A stretch of DNA of 64,000 nucleotides. It comes from Drosophila pseudoobscura (taxonomy: Eukaryota > Arthropoda > Insecta > Diptera > Drosophilidae). The notes beneath the pieces are model-generated. The model made no database searches and was not told the origin of the DNA. It saw nothing but the letters and a program-made list of their open reading frames with translations. Of the stretch, positions 51,647 to 61,781 are shown in pieces. The stretch's first letter is position 1, and every line of letters begins with the position of its first letter. The position numbers and the translations under genes were made by a program. The stretch is taken from the NCBI RefSeq assembly GCF_009870125.1, contig NC_046683.1, positions 60,341,869 through 60,405,868 on the forward strand, read 5' to 3'.

Positions 51647-53193
51647 GATGATGATGATAATCCAGTGAACTGCACGCGTTGCTCTTTGGCGCTGTTATGG
51701 CAGGCAGCCCTTGCGGAGCCCACGCTTTATTTCACTTGGCATGGCAAAAAGTTTAATGACCGCAATTTGTTCGACGCTTTTCGCTTTTTAGTTTGTGACA
51801 AACCCATCCCATCGCCCGAATTTAGCTAAATATTAATTACAATAACAAAACGCAATCGTCGAAACAATTAGATGCGCCACCAGCAGCAACATTGCCACCG
51901 AGTGGGAGTGGGAATGGGAATTGGGGATTGGGGAAGTAGCAATCGCATCTGTGTGCTCTCGCTTTTCACGCTTTTCAGGCTTTTCGTCAGCTCTTTCTCT
52001 GTTCGGTTTCCTGTTGCGAATCTTTTTTCCACACCTCTGTGCCGCCCATTAAATGTGTGGCAACTCCACAACCCCCAACCCGAAATGCGAGCAGTGAAAA
52101 GTGCTGAATAATTTACGTTTATTCACAGCATAACAGAAAGCAGCGGCAATCACAAACAAATGAAGATAGACGTACTATATACACACATTAGCAATCGGGA
52201 TATTTATGGTTTCACCTCCCCGCCTCACCTCATCAGAAACCGATTTTGACGTCATTGCTTCACGAACCACTAATTGGATTACACAGTTCCCCCAGCAATT
52301 GGGTCAATGTCAATTGAATTGCTTAATTCAATTAGGTTTTGGTTTTTCCTAATGTATGTATCTTGTATCTGCATCTGAATTTGAAATTGAAAATTTCCAT
52401 CGTTTATCACCAGAAACTGACCTTCGCAATGGAATTTGCTCAGCTTTTCTACCGGAAGGGAGTGGTGAACCGTCCACAGAACATTGATAAGCTTTTAGTT
52501 TGCCTGAACAGGTAGTAACAAGTGTTATATGGCCCAAGCGTTTCAAGGTCTGTTTTTGCACAGCAACATTTTTGGCCTCCCCGTTATCGGGTTGTGATAA
52601 AACGTTTCTTAACCTCCTGAGATCCACTGAATAATGGAGCGGGTAAAATTACGTTTAGATTTTACAAATATTTCAACAGTCCCTGAATTTGAGTCCAAGG
52701 TCATAATCAAAAAATTGGCTCGTAAATTCATTCAATTGGTCTGAAGGAAAAACAAACCAAGCTTAAAGGTTTCAGCGGTTCACTGCTTGCTCCGAAGCTT
52801 CAGGTTTAATGGATGAACTGCTTGCAGGATTAATCCAAGGGAAAACGAACCAAACCTTCACGCTTCAGCGGCGCACTGCTTGATCAATTGCGGGTGCATA
52901 GAAAAGCAACCAAGCTGCTTTCTGCAAGGCTATTGACAGCTTCGACATCCCATCTGATTATAAGATAATCACATTTTCTATTTGTCTGTGGCCTGAGTAC
53001 ACTCGTCATCCACTGGATCATTATTCCACTGGGCAAGTCGTAAAAATGACTGCTTCTAAACGGAGCGAGGAAGTCTGCCTGCTAAATACAGCTGAATTTG
53101 TTTCCTAAACACATCGGATTTTATATTTTTGATAAACATTCAATTTGTGTAACTAATTAACGGCTCGAATTAACTTGGATTCAAATTTAGATA
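51647..53193. other. Intergenic region
   Basis: No supported gene. The proximal part should contain the CUB gene promoter. From 52741 a degenerate repeat occurs (separate entry). Short open frames such as 52349-52627 lack family features. Confidence 0.6.
52741..52925. repeat. Degenerate intergenic repeat, block A
   Basis: Three to four imperfect units of about 45-60 bp. Each has an A-rich start (GGGAAAACGAACCAA), a CTTCAGG/CTTCAGCG middle and an end resembling GCACTGCTTG. A second block of the same units lies at 57149-57395. Confidence 0.75.
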
Positions 53194-53958
53194 TCAATCA
53201 ATTTTGGTTAGCTTCAAACATGAGCTAGTGGCAGAATCGAAATTTTGTTCTGATGATTTCAGTGTTTCCAAAACTGCAGTTGACGACTGAGGCTGCATCT
53301 TAGGGGCTTCGACTTGGATCTTCTTGGGCTTCAGCAGGTCCTTTATAGCAGAATACACTGCGCAGGCGGCTGTCACTGCAGCAGAGAACAGCAGAAAGCT
53401 GCAGACACCCACGATCAAGCTGGCCCGATTGTAGTCACCACCGAAGAGCTTGGTGTTGAAGACCATTTCGATGGCTTGGAGGTAGCGGACTTTTGCTTCT
53501 ATTATGCAGCCGTTGGGGTGACGCCAGAAGGTCATCGGCTGGATCTTGTTCCACTTCCACAGGGCCAGCTCCATCAACTCATCCACGGTGTAAGCTACGG
53601 GTAGCTCTCGGAAGGATCCGTTACGTACATGAAGAATACTGGGCACACGGTTCACCGAGAAACGTGCAACAATGGTCCCGGTATACTCAATCAGCATGGT
53701 AGCCACCTCCACCCGGCTCTCATTCCGTTGCATTGCAGTGGCAAAGTCGGTCCACACACTCTCGAACTGGCTGCAGTTCTTAGCCAGGGGCAAGCAGAAG
53801 CCCACCATCCACTCGCCCTTCAACACCTGCTCCCAGCAGCCCTCGTCCAAGTGTACCACAGCGCGCCTCTCTCCTGATGATCCTGGACATAGCTCCTTTC
53901 CCAGAGTGCAGCCCAGAAATGCCGTTAGCAGCAACGCGTATATATTGTATTTGTTCAT
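53194..53958 (-). CDS. TMX-like thioredoxin membrane protein with degenerate active site
   Basis: A single-exon 254-aa frame. Signal peptide about 1-20, thioredoxin fold about 25-135, transmembrane helix about 180-204 (ASLIVGVCSFLLFSAAVTAA) and a cytoplasmic tail. The layout matches TMX1-type ER oxidoreductases. Where TMX1 has a C-x-x-C after a WAPW-like segment, this protein reads FCLPLAKNC. By alignment the catalytic pair is A59-K60-N61-C62, so the N-terminal nucleophilic Cys is missing, with an extra Cys at 55. The cis-proline segment RVPSI (P106) is kept. It is therefore more likely a chaperone-like or regulatory member than a disulfide isomerase. Absence of introns may indicate a retrogene. 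Confidence 0.82.
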   Translation of the reverse strand: MNKYNIYALLLTAFLGCTLGKELCPGSSGERRAVVHLDEGCWEQVLKGEWMVGFCLPLAKNCSQFESVWTDFATAMQRNESRVEVATMLIEYTGTIVARFSVNRVPSILHVRNGSFRELPVAYTVDELMELALWKWNKIQPMTFWRHPNGCIIEAKVRYLQAIEMVFNTKLFGGDYNRASLIVGVCSFLLFSAAVTAACAVYSAIKDLLKPKKIQVEAPKMQPQSSTAVLETLKSSEQNFDSATSSCLKLTKID

Positions 53959-54529
53959 CGCTTGGAATTAAATTTCCTAAATGTGTTCGGTATACTTGTA
54001 CGAGTCGTAATAAATGTAGATTCGAGAATATGAGAAACTGAGTTAAAAGTCAGAGATCTGTATGCCCTAAACCCTGATCAGGGCCCGAGTAGATTCTAAC
54101 ATTTATTTTCAAAGGTCTTGCTTCTAAGGTTAGGCAAAAAAATGTTCAGAAAAATGTTAAAAGAAGAGCCGAAAAATTAGATGTTTTGGAAAATATGCAC
54201 CAGATCAATAAATACATCTAATAAAAGAGACCTATAAAATAATAAGATTGTTTTCTACTGAAAAAATGTGTACTTATACTATCCGTTACAGTGCGTCGTA
54301 TAAGCTGAATTGTTGATGTTAATACAACAGATAAGATATCTTCTAGATAAACTAGTTAAACAAGATAAGGATCTGTCTTAGAGTTTCACTTAAAATATGG
54401 TACTCCATGCTTTAATCGAATCAAACACATGATTTAAACTTAATATTTTTATCAGAATTTATTCATTGATTTATTTGGTATATATTTTCATTTCCAATAT
54501 TCAGCTTTTTAACTTAGATTTAATGCCGC
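53959..54529. other. Intergenic region
   Basis: AT-rich DNA with no gene seen. It should contain the TMX-like gene's promoter and the 3' end of the next minus-strand gene. Confidence 0.6.
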
Positions 54530-55070
54530 TTAGGGTGCATCTCTATCGCACTCAATGTCGCCGGTTAGCTCGCACTCGCCCACACAGTATTTACCCGACG
54601 CCATCGAACAGAACTTGCCCTCGTTGCACTTGATGACGCGATCGGTCAATGTGGTGCCGTTGCACTGCTGGAAGGTGGTGCGACTGGTGCAGACGAACAG
54701 AGAGCTGGCTGTGCAGCTGGGACACTCGTTGGGTGTTGTTGCTTCAGAGTCTTGGCATGATGGTTCATAGGCACCCTCCGGGACACAGATTTTGGCTAGA
54801 CTCGTGCAGACTTCGCCATCATTACATGGCAAAATTGCTCCTGGCTCGACGTTGTCCAAACAGAAGCGGTAGTGCGTCTTATTTACACAAGCCACATTGT
54901 TATTGCTCTGGCATTTATTACATTCGCTTTGGATGTAAACCACCATCGAACTGATCATCAGAAAGAGGCACTGTTCGATAAGACCTTGCAACCATTAATA
55001 TACAAACTTCATTTGTAATTGGTTTCTCTGGAAAGCTCACCAGAGTCCTGAGGAACTGGTACTGTTGCAT
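54530..55070 (-). CDS. Secreted cysteine-module protein lacking a chitin-binding domain (array member 1)
   Basis: Two exons, 55070-55041 and 54970-54530, giving 156 aa. Splicing a 70-nt intron produces an N terminus MQQYQFLRTLCLFLMISS and then MVVYIQS, a good signal peptide, followed directly by the mature ECNKCQSNNNVACVNKTHYR. A second module starts ECPSCTASSLFVCTSRTTFQ. These CxxC...C modules are shared with all members of the array. Unlike them it stops after CELTGDIECDRDAP and has neither a Thr-rich region nor a CBM14 domain. It is divergent from member 2. Probably extracellular; ligand unknown. Confidence 0.82.
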
Positions 55071-55123
55071 TTTGGATGGACTTTCAAGAACTGACTGAAC
55101 GAGAGTCGCCAACAAATGCCTCA

Positions 55124-55130
55124 TTTTATA
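55124..55130 (-). promoter_or_regulatory. TATA box of array member 1
   Basis: TATAAAA on the minus strand, with an Inr-like TCAGTC about 34 bp downstream, before the first exon. Confidence 0.65.
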
Positions 55131-55384
55131 TGAGAAAAAACAGAAGCCAATTCTTCCAGAGATCTTCGACACACACAAACACGAGATAACCTGGGCCTAA
55201 TCCTGCGAAAACATTAAAATATATGACAGCATGGTGGCTACCGGAATATTCGCGAGATTAGCTTACTAGGAAGAGGCCAAAATGGCCGGATCATCAACTT
55301 TATGGCCCCTGCACGGCATTGAAAGATAATAGCACGAGCATCTCGCAGACCCTCCACCATAAAGATATGACCAAGCGGCTTGGC

Positions 55385-55420
55385 TTTAAAAGGCCTGACA
55401 CGCAGGTGCCCGATCATTAA
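55385..55420 (+). promoter_or_regulatory. Core promoter of array member 2
   Basis: TATA-like TTTAAAAG starts at 55385 and an Inr-like TCATTA has its A at 55416, 31 bp downstream. The leader would be 18 nt. Confidence 0.6.
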
Positions 55421-55433
55421 TTGCCAACTAGAG

Positions 55434-56863
55434 ATGGAGGTGTCCAAGTTACAGATATTGTCGCTCGCTGTGCTCGCAGCCATCCTCCTGTCGCCAGCCG
55501 CCGTGGATGCTGTCTGTGGCCGGTGCGTGAACTCTCACGCGTGCATTAGCGAGACCCAGTACCAATTATGCTTCGATGGTAAGTGATTGGCCTACCCCGG
55601 AGTCTTCTCTCTAAACAATCGGCTTTGATAGGTGTGCGCGACCAGACGCAAAACTACACGTGCCCCAGCGAGAGGGCCATCTGCACGGATTACCATGCCA
55701 CCTGCATGGCTAACAGTACGAGTGTGCTAAGGGGCTGCGGCGATGTTTCCGCATGCGGTGTTTGTGCCGATATCGCCACCAAGTTCACTTGCACCTCGCG
55801 TAACACCTTTGCCGCCTGCAGCAATGGGGCGATCACCGCGTACACGCAGACATGCAAGAACAATTTCGTGTGCAGTACGGCTTCAGCTGCTGCGGGTACA
55901 CCCTGTGTCTCCCATTGCAAGGGCGCGACCGGCGACGTATGCGATCTACCTGGGCTAGTTTTCGCCGATGAATTACCTATCGAAACCACCTTAGTGGACA
56001 CTAGTCCGGTAACCACAGCGTCCCCTTCCGATGATCCGACTGTAACCACTGTGAATCCTTCTACAGCAACAACAGGGATCACAACAGTAGACCCTAGCAC
56101 AGACTCAACCACAGTAACCCTTCCAACAGACTCCACTTCCACTCCTACAGTAAACACTCCTACTGAGACCACTCCAACCACAGTAACATCTCCCACAGAG
56201 ACCACTCCTACTCCCACACCAAATCCTTCCACAGATACCACCCAAACCACAGTAAACACTCCCACAGAGACCTCCCCCACCACAGTCACCATTCCAACAG
56301 AAACTAGTCCCACTCCCACTGTAACCCTTCCAATAGAGACCTCCCCAACCACAGTCACCATTCCAACAGAAACTAGTCCCACTCCCACAGTAACCCTTCC
56401 CACAGAGACAACTCCAACCACAGTGAACACACCAACAGAGGCAACCCCAACCACAGTGACCCCAACCACAGTGACGGCAACCACAGCGACCCCAACCACA
56501 GTGACCCCAACCACAGTGACCCCAACCACAGTGACCCCAACCACAGTGACCCCAACCACAGAGGAGCCTACTACTCAGACCACCCTACCAGCGGAGACCG
56601 TCTATTGTCAAGGCATCACCACCGCCGGTCGCTATGCCATACCCGGGGACACTGTGTGCACGAGGTAGGTCCACGATATCCCCCTGACTAGCTATCGAAA
56701 ACTAATCGGATTTTCCTTTTACAGCTACATCAATTGCATCTATAGGGAGAACAGTTGGAAGGGCATAGTCTATAATTGTGTCGCTACCAAGCCGTACTTC
56801 AACGCATCCGCCTTCACTTGTGGCACGACCAAGCCATCTGGACCAGGATGTACGGATGCATAG
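55434..56863 (+). CDS. Mucin-like peritrophin, array member 2
   Basis: Three exons: 55434-55578, 55632-56664 and 56725-56863, giving 438 aa. A signal peptide (MEVSKLQILSLAVLAAILLS) is followed by two cysteine modules (CGRCVNSHACISETQYQLC and CGVCADIATKFTCTSRNTFA). A long Thr/Pro-rich mucin region (about 56000-56580) follows, with tandem TTVTP units likely to be O-glycosylated. The C-terminal CBM14-like chitin-binding domain has all six cysteines (YCQG, VCTR, NC, NC, TC, GC). The last intron splits this domain between Cys2 and Cys3, as in members 3, 5, 6 and 7. It is likely a component of the peritrophic matrix or another chitin lining; that is inferred from the architecture. Confidence 0.9.
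56453..56560 (+). repeat. 15-bp coding minisatellite (ACCCCAACCACAGTG)
   Basis: About seven tandem copies coding TPTTV inside the mucin region of member 2. Longer, less regular repeats lie upstream. Confidence 0.92.
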
Positions 56864-57915
56864 TTTTTTTTTCAAACTCTAATAATAAATATAAAATGTA
56901 CTTAAATTATCCAAAATAAAAATAAAACAATATGTAATAGAATACGATAAACTAGAAACTATATAAATCTGTTCTTAAATGAGAATCTACGAATGCGGTA
57001 AGTACTTCATAACAGAGGCATATCGGATTATTTTTATTATGGCAATCGTATTCTGATCTCATTCCAGTACCGTTAAACTCCTCTGTCCAGGAAGGAATCC
57101 AAGAAATTACGGTACCTTCAAAAAATTTAAATTAACTATTAGCTTTCGAAAAAAACGGACCAAAGCTTCAGGTTTCGTTGTTGAACTGCTTACAAGGGAA
57201 AACGAGACAAACCTTCCGGCTTCAGCGATGCACTGCTTCAGCTTTCAGCACTGCTTGAGCCAAGGCTTCAGGTTTTGCCGTTGAACTGCATTCAAGACTA
57301 TAGCATGGGAAAACGAACCAAACCTTCAGGTTTCCGTGGATAAATACTTGAAAAGAGATAAAGGAACCAACGCTTCCGGCCGAGCTTCGATGAACTTTAT
57401 TAGTATGATGATAATGACGATGACTATATTATCACATGTATGCCATAACAAAACTTTTTGTTTTACTTTCTTTCTGATAATAAATCCATAGAACTTTTGT
57501 TTGTGGACTCAACTGAAATTCCTGTTGATTAATCAAGCATTAAATAAATACATCCACAAACATGTATCCAAACAAACTAGAGAGTAGTCCCTTTTGAATG
57601 TTAACTTTCTGACACATGCCGTTCCACTTTTTAACGAAGAGTTTTTCGACTCCAATGGTCAATGGTCTCCGCGCCCACGCAATATTCGTATGTTCTTATG
57701 CTGCTAATCTGGGAATAGCATGAGACCATATAAAGCAGCAATCATGTGGAAAGCAAAAGGCAAATAAAACAATTAGCGCGGACCCCGGAGAAAAGTTAAG
57801 ACTGGGCAAACATTGAAGACACAGCTTCTGGGTTTATGTCGAAGCTATCAACTAATTTTGTTTAGTCGTCTCAGAGCCTTGACAGTGAACACAAGCAATC
57901 TCTCTCTACACGAAA
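56864..57915. other. Intergenic region
   Basis: Holds AATAAA signals for member 2 just after its stop (56880-56940), the repeat block B at 57149-57395, and the promoter region of member 3. No further gene is seen. Confidence 0.6.
57149..57395. repeat. Degenerate intergenic repeat, block B
   Basis: Four to five imperfect copies of the same unit as block A. Examples are GGGAAAACGAACCAAACCTT followed by CAGGTTTCC, and CCTTCCGGCTTCAGCGATG followed by CACTGCTT. Confidence 0.75.
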
Positions 57916-58878
57916 ATGTCCCAAAATAACAACAGTTTTATTCCAATTTTGGCAGTGGTAGGTTTAGGTTTTATCTTAACAAGTAGAAAGGAAAATAACT
58001 AAAAGCGTTTTCCAGCTATTTCTGGCCTTTCTGGTGGGCCAAACCGTATCCGAGTGCAATGTCTGTCAATCGAATAAAGTTGCCTGCATAAATTCCACTT
58101 CCTTCTATCTGTGCTTTGGCGGTGAGTGTCCTCTATAGATATCATACTCCGGATTAAACATCGCTTTCGGCTTTGCAGATGGAACACCTCACACGGATCA
58201 ACTCTACCACTGCCTTGAAGGCTTCGACTGCACAAATCTGACTGCGATCTGTACCCAGAAGAGCAACCAGCGGCCGCCCAGCTGTGGGGACACCTCCCAG
58301 TGCGGTCAGTGCAGCGCCCATCGGAACTTTCTGTTCGCCTGCCTGAGCCGCGGGATCTTTCAGATGTGCTATGGGGCCGTCAGTCCCACAGGGAAGTTCG
58401 GTTATTGTCCCACTGGCATGGTTTGTGATGCCAGCACCGATAGTATCTGTGTTCCTGAGGTGGCGAATCAAACGCTGACCTGTGACCTCAACGATCAGCT
58501 GGTGGATACGACCACAGCATCGCCGACTTCCAGTACATCACCCGACCCCAATGAGAGTACAGAGAGCACCCCTACAGTACCTACAATACCTACAACCACT
58601 GTGAAACCCCTGACCCCCTTGGAAGTGTGTACGCAGCACCTGGAGACGGGCCTGTATCCCACAGATCCTCCGGATACCAGTTGCAAGCGGTACGAAAGTT
58701 CTATGTAATATTTTCCACACGTATTTTTAATTGTTAATCTTATATTTATAGCTACATCAGTTGCTACATTAAAAATAGCATTGTTGTTCAAGCCAAGGAA
58801 TACGATTGCCCGACGGACTCCTATTTCGAAGCAGAGATGCAGAAGTGCTCATACATGAAGCCTGCTACTTGTCTTTAA
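57916..58878 (+). CDS. Peritrophin-like secreted protein, array member 3
   Basis: Four exons: 57916-57957, 58016-58121, 58179-58689 and 58752-58878, giving 261 aa. The N terminus MSQNNNSFIPILAV joins LFLAFLVGQTVS to form a signal peptide. Next are ECNVCQSNKVACINSTSFYL and a second module CGQCSAHRNFLFACLSRGIF. A short Thr/Pro linker (TTTASPTSSTSPDPNESTES) precedes a six-Cys CBM14-like domain (VCTQ, SCKR, SC, DC, KC, TC). The extra early intron inside the signal peptide distinguishes it from members 5-7. Confidence 0.88.
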
Positions 58879-58911
58879 TAAACTATCAAATATCCTCTGT
58901 GTAGCCTGTAC

Positions 58912-60307
58912 TTACTCTAAAGCCACGCCATTGAGGGTCAGGCTAGCTACTGTGGCGGAGCAGGTCGAGGGCAGGGCACTCGCACAGATCTTGCTGGAAC
59001 TGTTGTAGTACAGACTGCCCGGACAGGTGTACATCTCTCCACTCCAGGTGCCACTCAGCAGAAAGCAGTAGATATACTGATGGCATGTGGTACTGGGATC
59101 TGTGCCCACGGGATAGTATCCCTGCGACATCATGGCCGCACAATAGGCAGCAGGATTGCTCGTTGTTGGGGCCGCTGTCGTTGAGGTTGTGGAGCTGACG
59201 CTGGTCGAGCAGGTCGACGGCATTGCGGCGACACACAGGTTGGTAGCGCTGCTGAAGTACAAACTGCCCGGGCATGTATAGGTCTGACCCTCCCAACTGC
59301 CGCTGACCAAGCTGCACAAGATATACTGGCGACAGGTCGTGTAGGCATCAGTGCCTACTGAAAACCTTCCCTCGGCCTGCACGGCGGCACAATATGTAGT
59401 TGGGTTGCTGGTGGAAGGTGCCGTCGTCGTTGGAGGAGGACTGGTGGTGCTGCTGTCAGTTGAATCATCGGCATATGAACACGTGGGCATTATCTGAATG
59501 GATTCAAGAGAGTTGAAGTTATTTCTCTGACTGTGTCCCTCAGACACTATTTATCTATTATTATGATTTAAAGACCGCGTGAAAATGGTATAAAATTATC
59601 TGAAACTGCCTGAGCATCATAAAAGTCTAGACAATAGCATTTGGCCTTCTATAACTTTTCATGACTTCGAAGTATAACTGTTTTTACTGACAGACGGATG
59701 ACCAATCGGCTTCAGGTATTCCCGAGCCGTGAGAGAGTGGTTTCACTGCGCTGTAACCCTTTACGACCACAGACTGTTAAAGGAGAGTGGTAACAGGCTG
59801 TTAACTTGGGCTGCTACAGCTGTTGCCCTGCACATTCCTCTCTGCTTCTTCATTGAGCTGCCTGCACCCTAAGCACCTTTCCTGGTTAGAACTTACCCCA
59901 TCCGCGGGCAGATCACATATCTGTGTGGCATTGATATTACACACATAGCCGTCGGCACAGGTTCCGACTGAATCCTGCAACGTGTCGGTGCCCAGGCAGA
60001 GGGCAAAGCTGCTGGTGCCTGTACAGGCAAAGGTGTTGGTTGTGTCGCACATGTTGCACTCCTGGCAGTCCGCCTGGCTGGCCGCACTGGCCTCTGGCTC
60101 GCAGATCACTCCGTTGGCCCCGCTAACACACACATAATCGGTGGGGCAGCTGAATGGCAAGCCGGTGGGCAAATTATTCGCATCACAGGCCTGTGTCTGG
60201 TTGAGGGAGTAGCAGGTCAGGTTGTTGACAGCATTGCAGACGTTGCACGTGGCCCTGGCCGAGGCGAGCAGACAGCAGCCGAGCAGGAAGTGGAGAATAA
60301 ATGACAT
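58912..60307 (-). CDS. Peritrophin-like protein with two chitin-binding domains, array member 4
   Basis: Two exons, 60307-59897 and 59493-58912, joined in phase 0 (DG|IMPTC), give 330 aa. The start MSFILHFLLGCCLLASARA makes a signal peptide; an upstream in-frame ATG would add eight polar residues and is less likely. Two cysteine modules follow (CNVCNAVNNLTCYSLNQTQA and CNMCDTTNTFACTGTSSFAL). The second exon carries a short Ser/Thr linker and two full CBM14-like domains, each with six Cys (YCAAVQAEGRF... and YCAAMMSQGYY...). The exon carries both domains without the intron that splits this domain in the other members. It is divergent from member 5. Confidence 0.87.
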
Positions 60308-60347
60308 TTCTGGATGGTTATTGTACTCCAAATGGAATTTTTGTTGC

Positions 60348-60385
60348 TACTGATGTCTGTGGCTATTGTTGAGACGGTTTAAATA
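60348..60385 (-). promoter_or_regulatory. Core promoter of array member 4
   Basis: On the minus strand a TATA-like TATTTAAA (60385-60378) is followed about 32-34 bp later by TCAGTA with its A at 60351. The leader would be 44 nt. Confidence 0.5.
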
Positions 60386-60480
60386 GGGCATTTTTGGCAG
60401 CTATTTTGGAAGTCTGAGATAGCTTTTAATCTCTCCTGGCCTCGCCGCGTTGAGGGACCTTGATTCAAGACACCCAATTT

Positions 60481-60487
60481 AGATAAG
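60481..60487 (+). promoter_or_regulatory. GATA-factor site AGATAAG in the divergent promoter of members 4 and 5
   Basis: A perfect consensus in the middle of the 350-bp interval shared by the two divergent genes. Use by gut GATA factors is inferred. Confidence 0.4.
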
Positions 60488-60612
60488 TCGTGCAGCATTT
60501 AGCGGCATCAAACCCGTTGCATACTTTGTGGCAGTTGTGAATTCCTCATGGCTGCCTTCCATGTGGTTCGCTCTGGTAATGCCGGAAAACAGTGCAATCT
60601 TCGAGCTCCCAC

Positions 60613-60647
60613 TTAAAACTCGTTGCAGTTGGTCGATTGCCTCAGTC
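60613..60647 (+). promoter_or_regulatory. Core promoter of array member 5
   Basis: TATA-like TTAAAA at 60613 and Inr TCAGTC with its A at 60644. The ATG at 60658 leaves a 14-nt leader. Confidence 0.65.
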
Positions 60648-60657
60648 GTTCTCGAAG

Positions 60658-61347
60658 ATGCTGCGCCTTCTGTTCTGTCTGGGAGTGGGCATACTCGGCT
60701 GTCAGGCCGCCTGCAATGTCTGTTCTTCCTGGTCCAACACGGCCTGTGTATCGGAAACTTCCTTCAAATTTTGTAATGAAGCAGCATTGCTAATTGGCGA
60801 CGCAACCCCCTGCCAAAATGGCTTTTATTGCACGGGAGAAGCTATAGTTTGTCAGAATAGCCCGACACTCACTGCCTGCATCACAGACAGCACAGAGAGC
60901 ACCACGGGCACTACACAGTCCAACACGAGCAGTGCAGAGAGCACCACGGGCACTACAGTGACCTCCAGCAGCAGCACAGAGAGCTCCACGGGCACCACAG
61001 CTACCACAGCTATCACCATTACAGCGAGTACCCCAACCCCAGAAACCACCACCATTACAGCGAGTACCCCAACCACAGTGGATCCAGCAATCATTGATAT
61101 ATGCAGGATCAAGGCCACCACGGGTCGCTATACCAATCCCAATGATTCTACCGGCCGGAGGTGATGTTTAAGTATTTTTTTTTTCTGAAATGTGGAGTAA
61201 TATTTCTGCTTGAATTTCAGTTACGTAATGTGCTTCTATCGGGGTTCTACCTGGTCAGGAGCTGTCTGGGAGTGCCCCTTAGCGAAACCCTATTTCAATA
61301 GCACTACTTCTGTATGCTCTTCAACGAAACCTTCTAATTGTGTGTGA
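60658..61347 (+). CDS. Mucin-like peritrophin, array member 5, chitin domain missing Cys2
   Basis: Exons 60658-61160 and 61221-61347 encode 209 aa. The start MLRLLFCLGVGILGCQA is a signal peptide, homologous to those of members 6 and 7. One cysteine module (ACNVCSSWSNTACVSETSF), then a Ser/Thr-rich STTGTT mucin-like region, then the CBM14-like domain. That domain has CRIKATTGRYTNPNDSTGRR where relatives have a TTCRQ-like Cys2, so only five cysteines remain (GGC instead of TGC). The intron splits the domain at the same place as in its relatives. Confidence 0.88.
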
Positions 61348-61733
61348 TATGATATATCTTTTAAGAATTATGCACTAAAGTTTATTCAATTACACATATA
61401 CATTTTTCTTTTTCTCATACAGTCTCATGTACAGCGTCGGTACAGGGCCCGTAAAAGATTTGGGCTGACAGAATCTAAAGATAGGAATAAAACTGATTCT
61501 CATGACATCGTTGAGGCATAAGTTCTCTTGAGATTAGAAGTTCATACAAAAAACACATGTGACTTACAGAAACACGTGATTTTTATTGGATATTTATAAT
61601 GTACAAGTGTTAGGCACTTTCCTACCCAAAGATAATGCATTGTACGAGATAGAGCCACCTGCATATAGATCGGCTGAAATCCCTTTGCAATTATTGTGTT
61701 CAACTTTTCCGGATGATAAGATTAGATTGAATG
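61348..61733. other. Intergenic region
   Basis: Contains the 3' end of member 5 and a TGATAAG motif at 61714-61720 upstream of member 6. No gene seen. Confidence 0.5.
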
Positions 61734-61771
61734 CATATAGCCGGGCAAGCCAGGCACGGGCCGAGTCAGTT
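61734..61771 (+). promoter_or_regulatory. Core promoter of array member 6
   Basis: TATA-like CATATAG at 61734 and Inr TCAGTT with its A at 61768. The ATG at 61782 leaves a 14-nt leader, identical in length to members 5 and 7. Confidence 0.65.
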
Positions 61772-61781
61772 GCATTTCAAG

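Noticed and set aside
55690-56559. 289-codon Val/Gly-rich minus-strand frame
   Set aside because: It is the antisense of the Thr-repeat mucin region; repeats keep several frames open.
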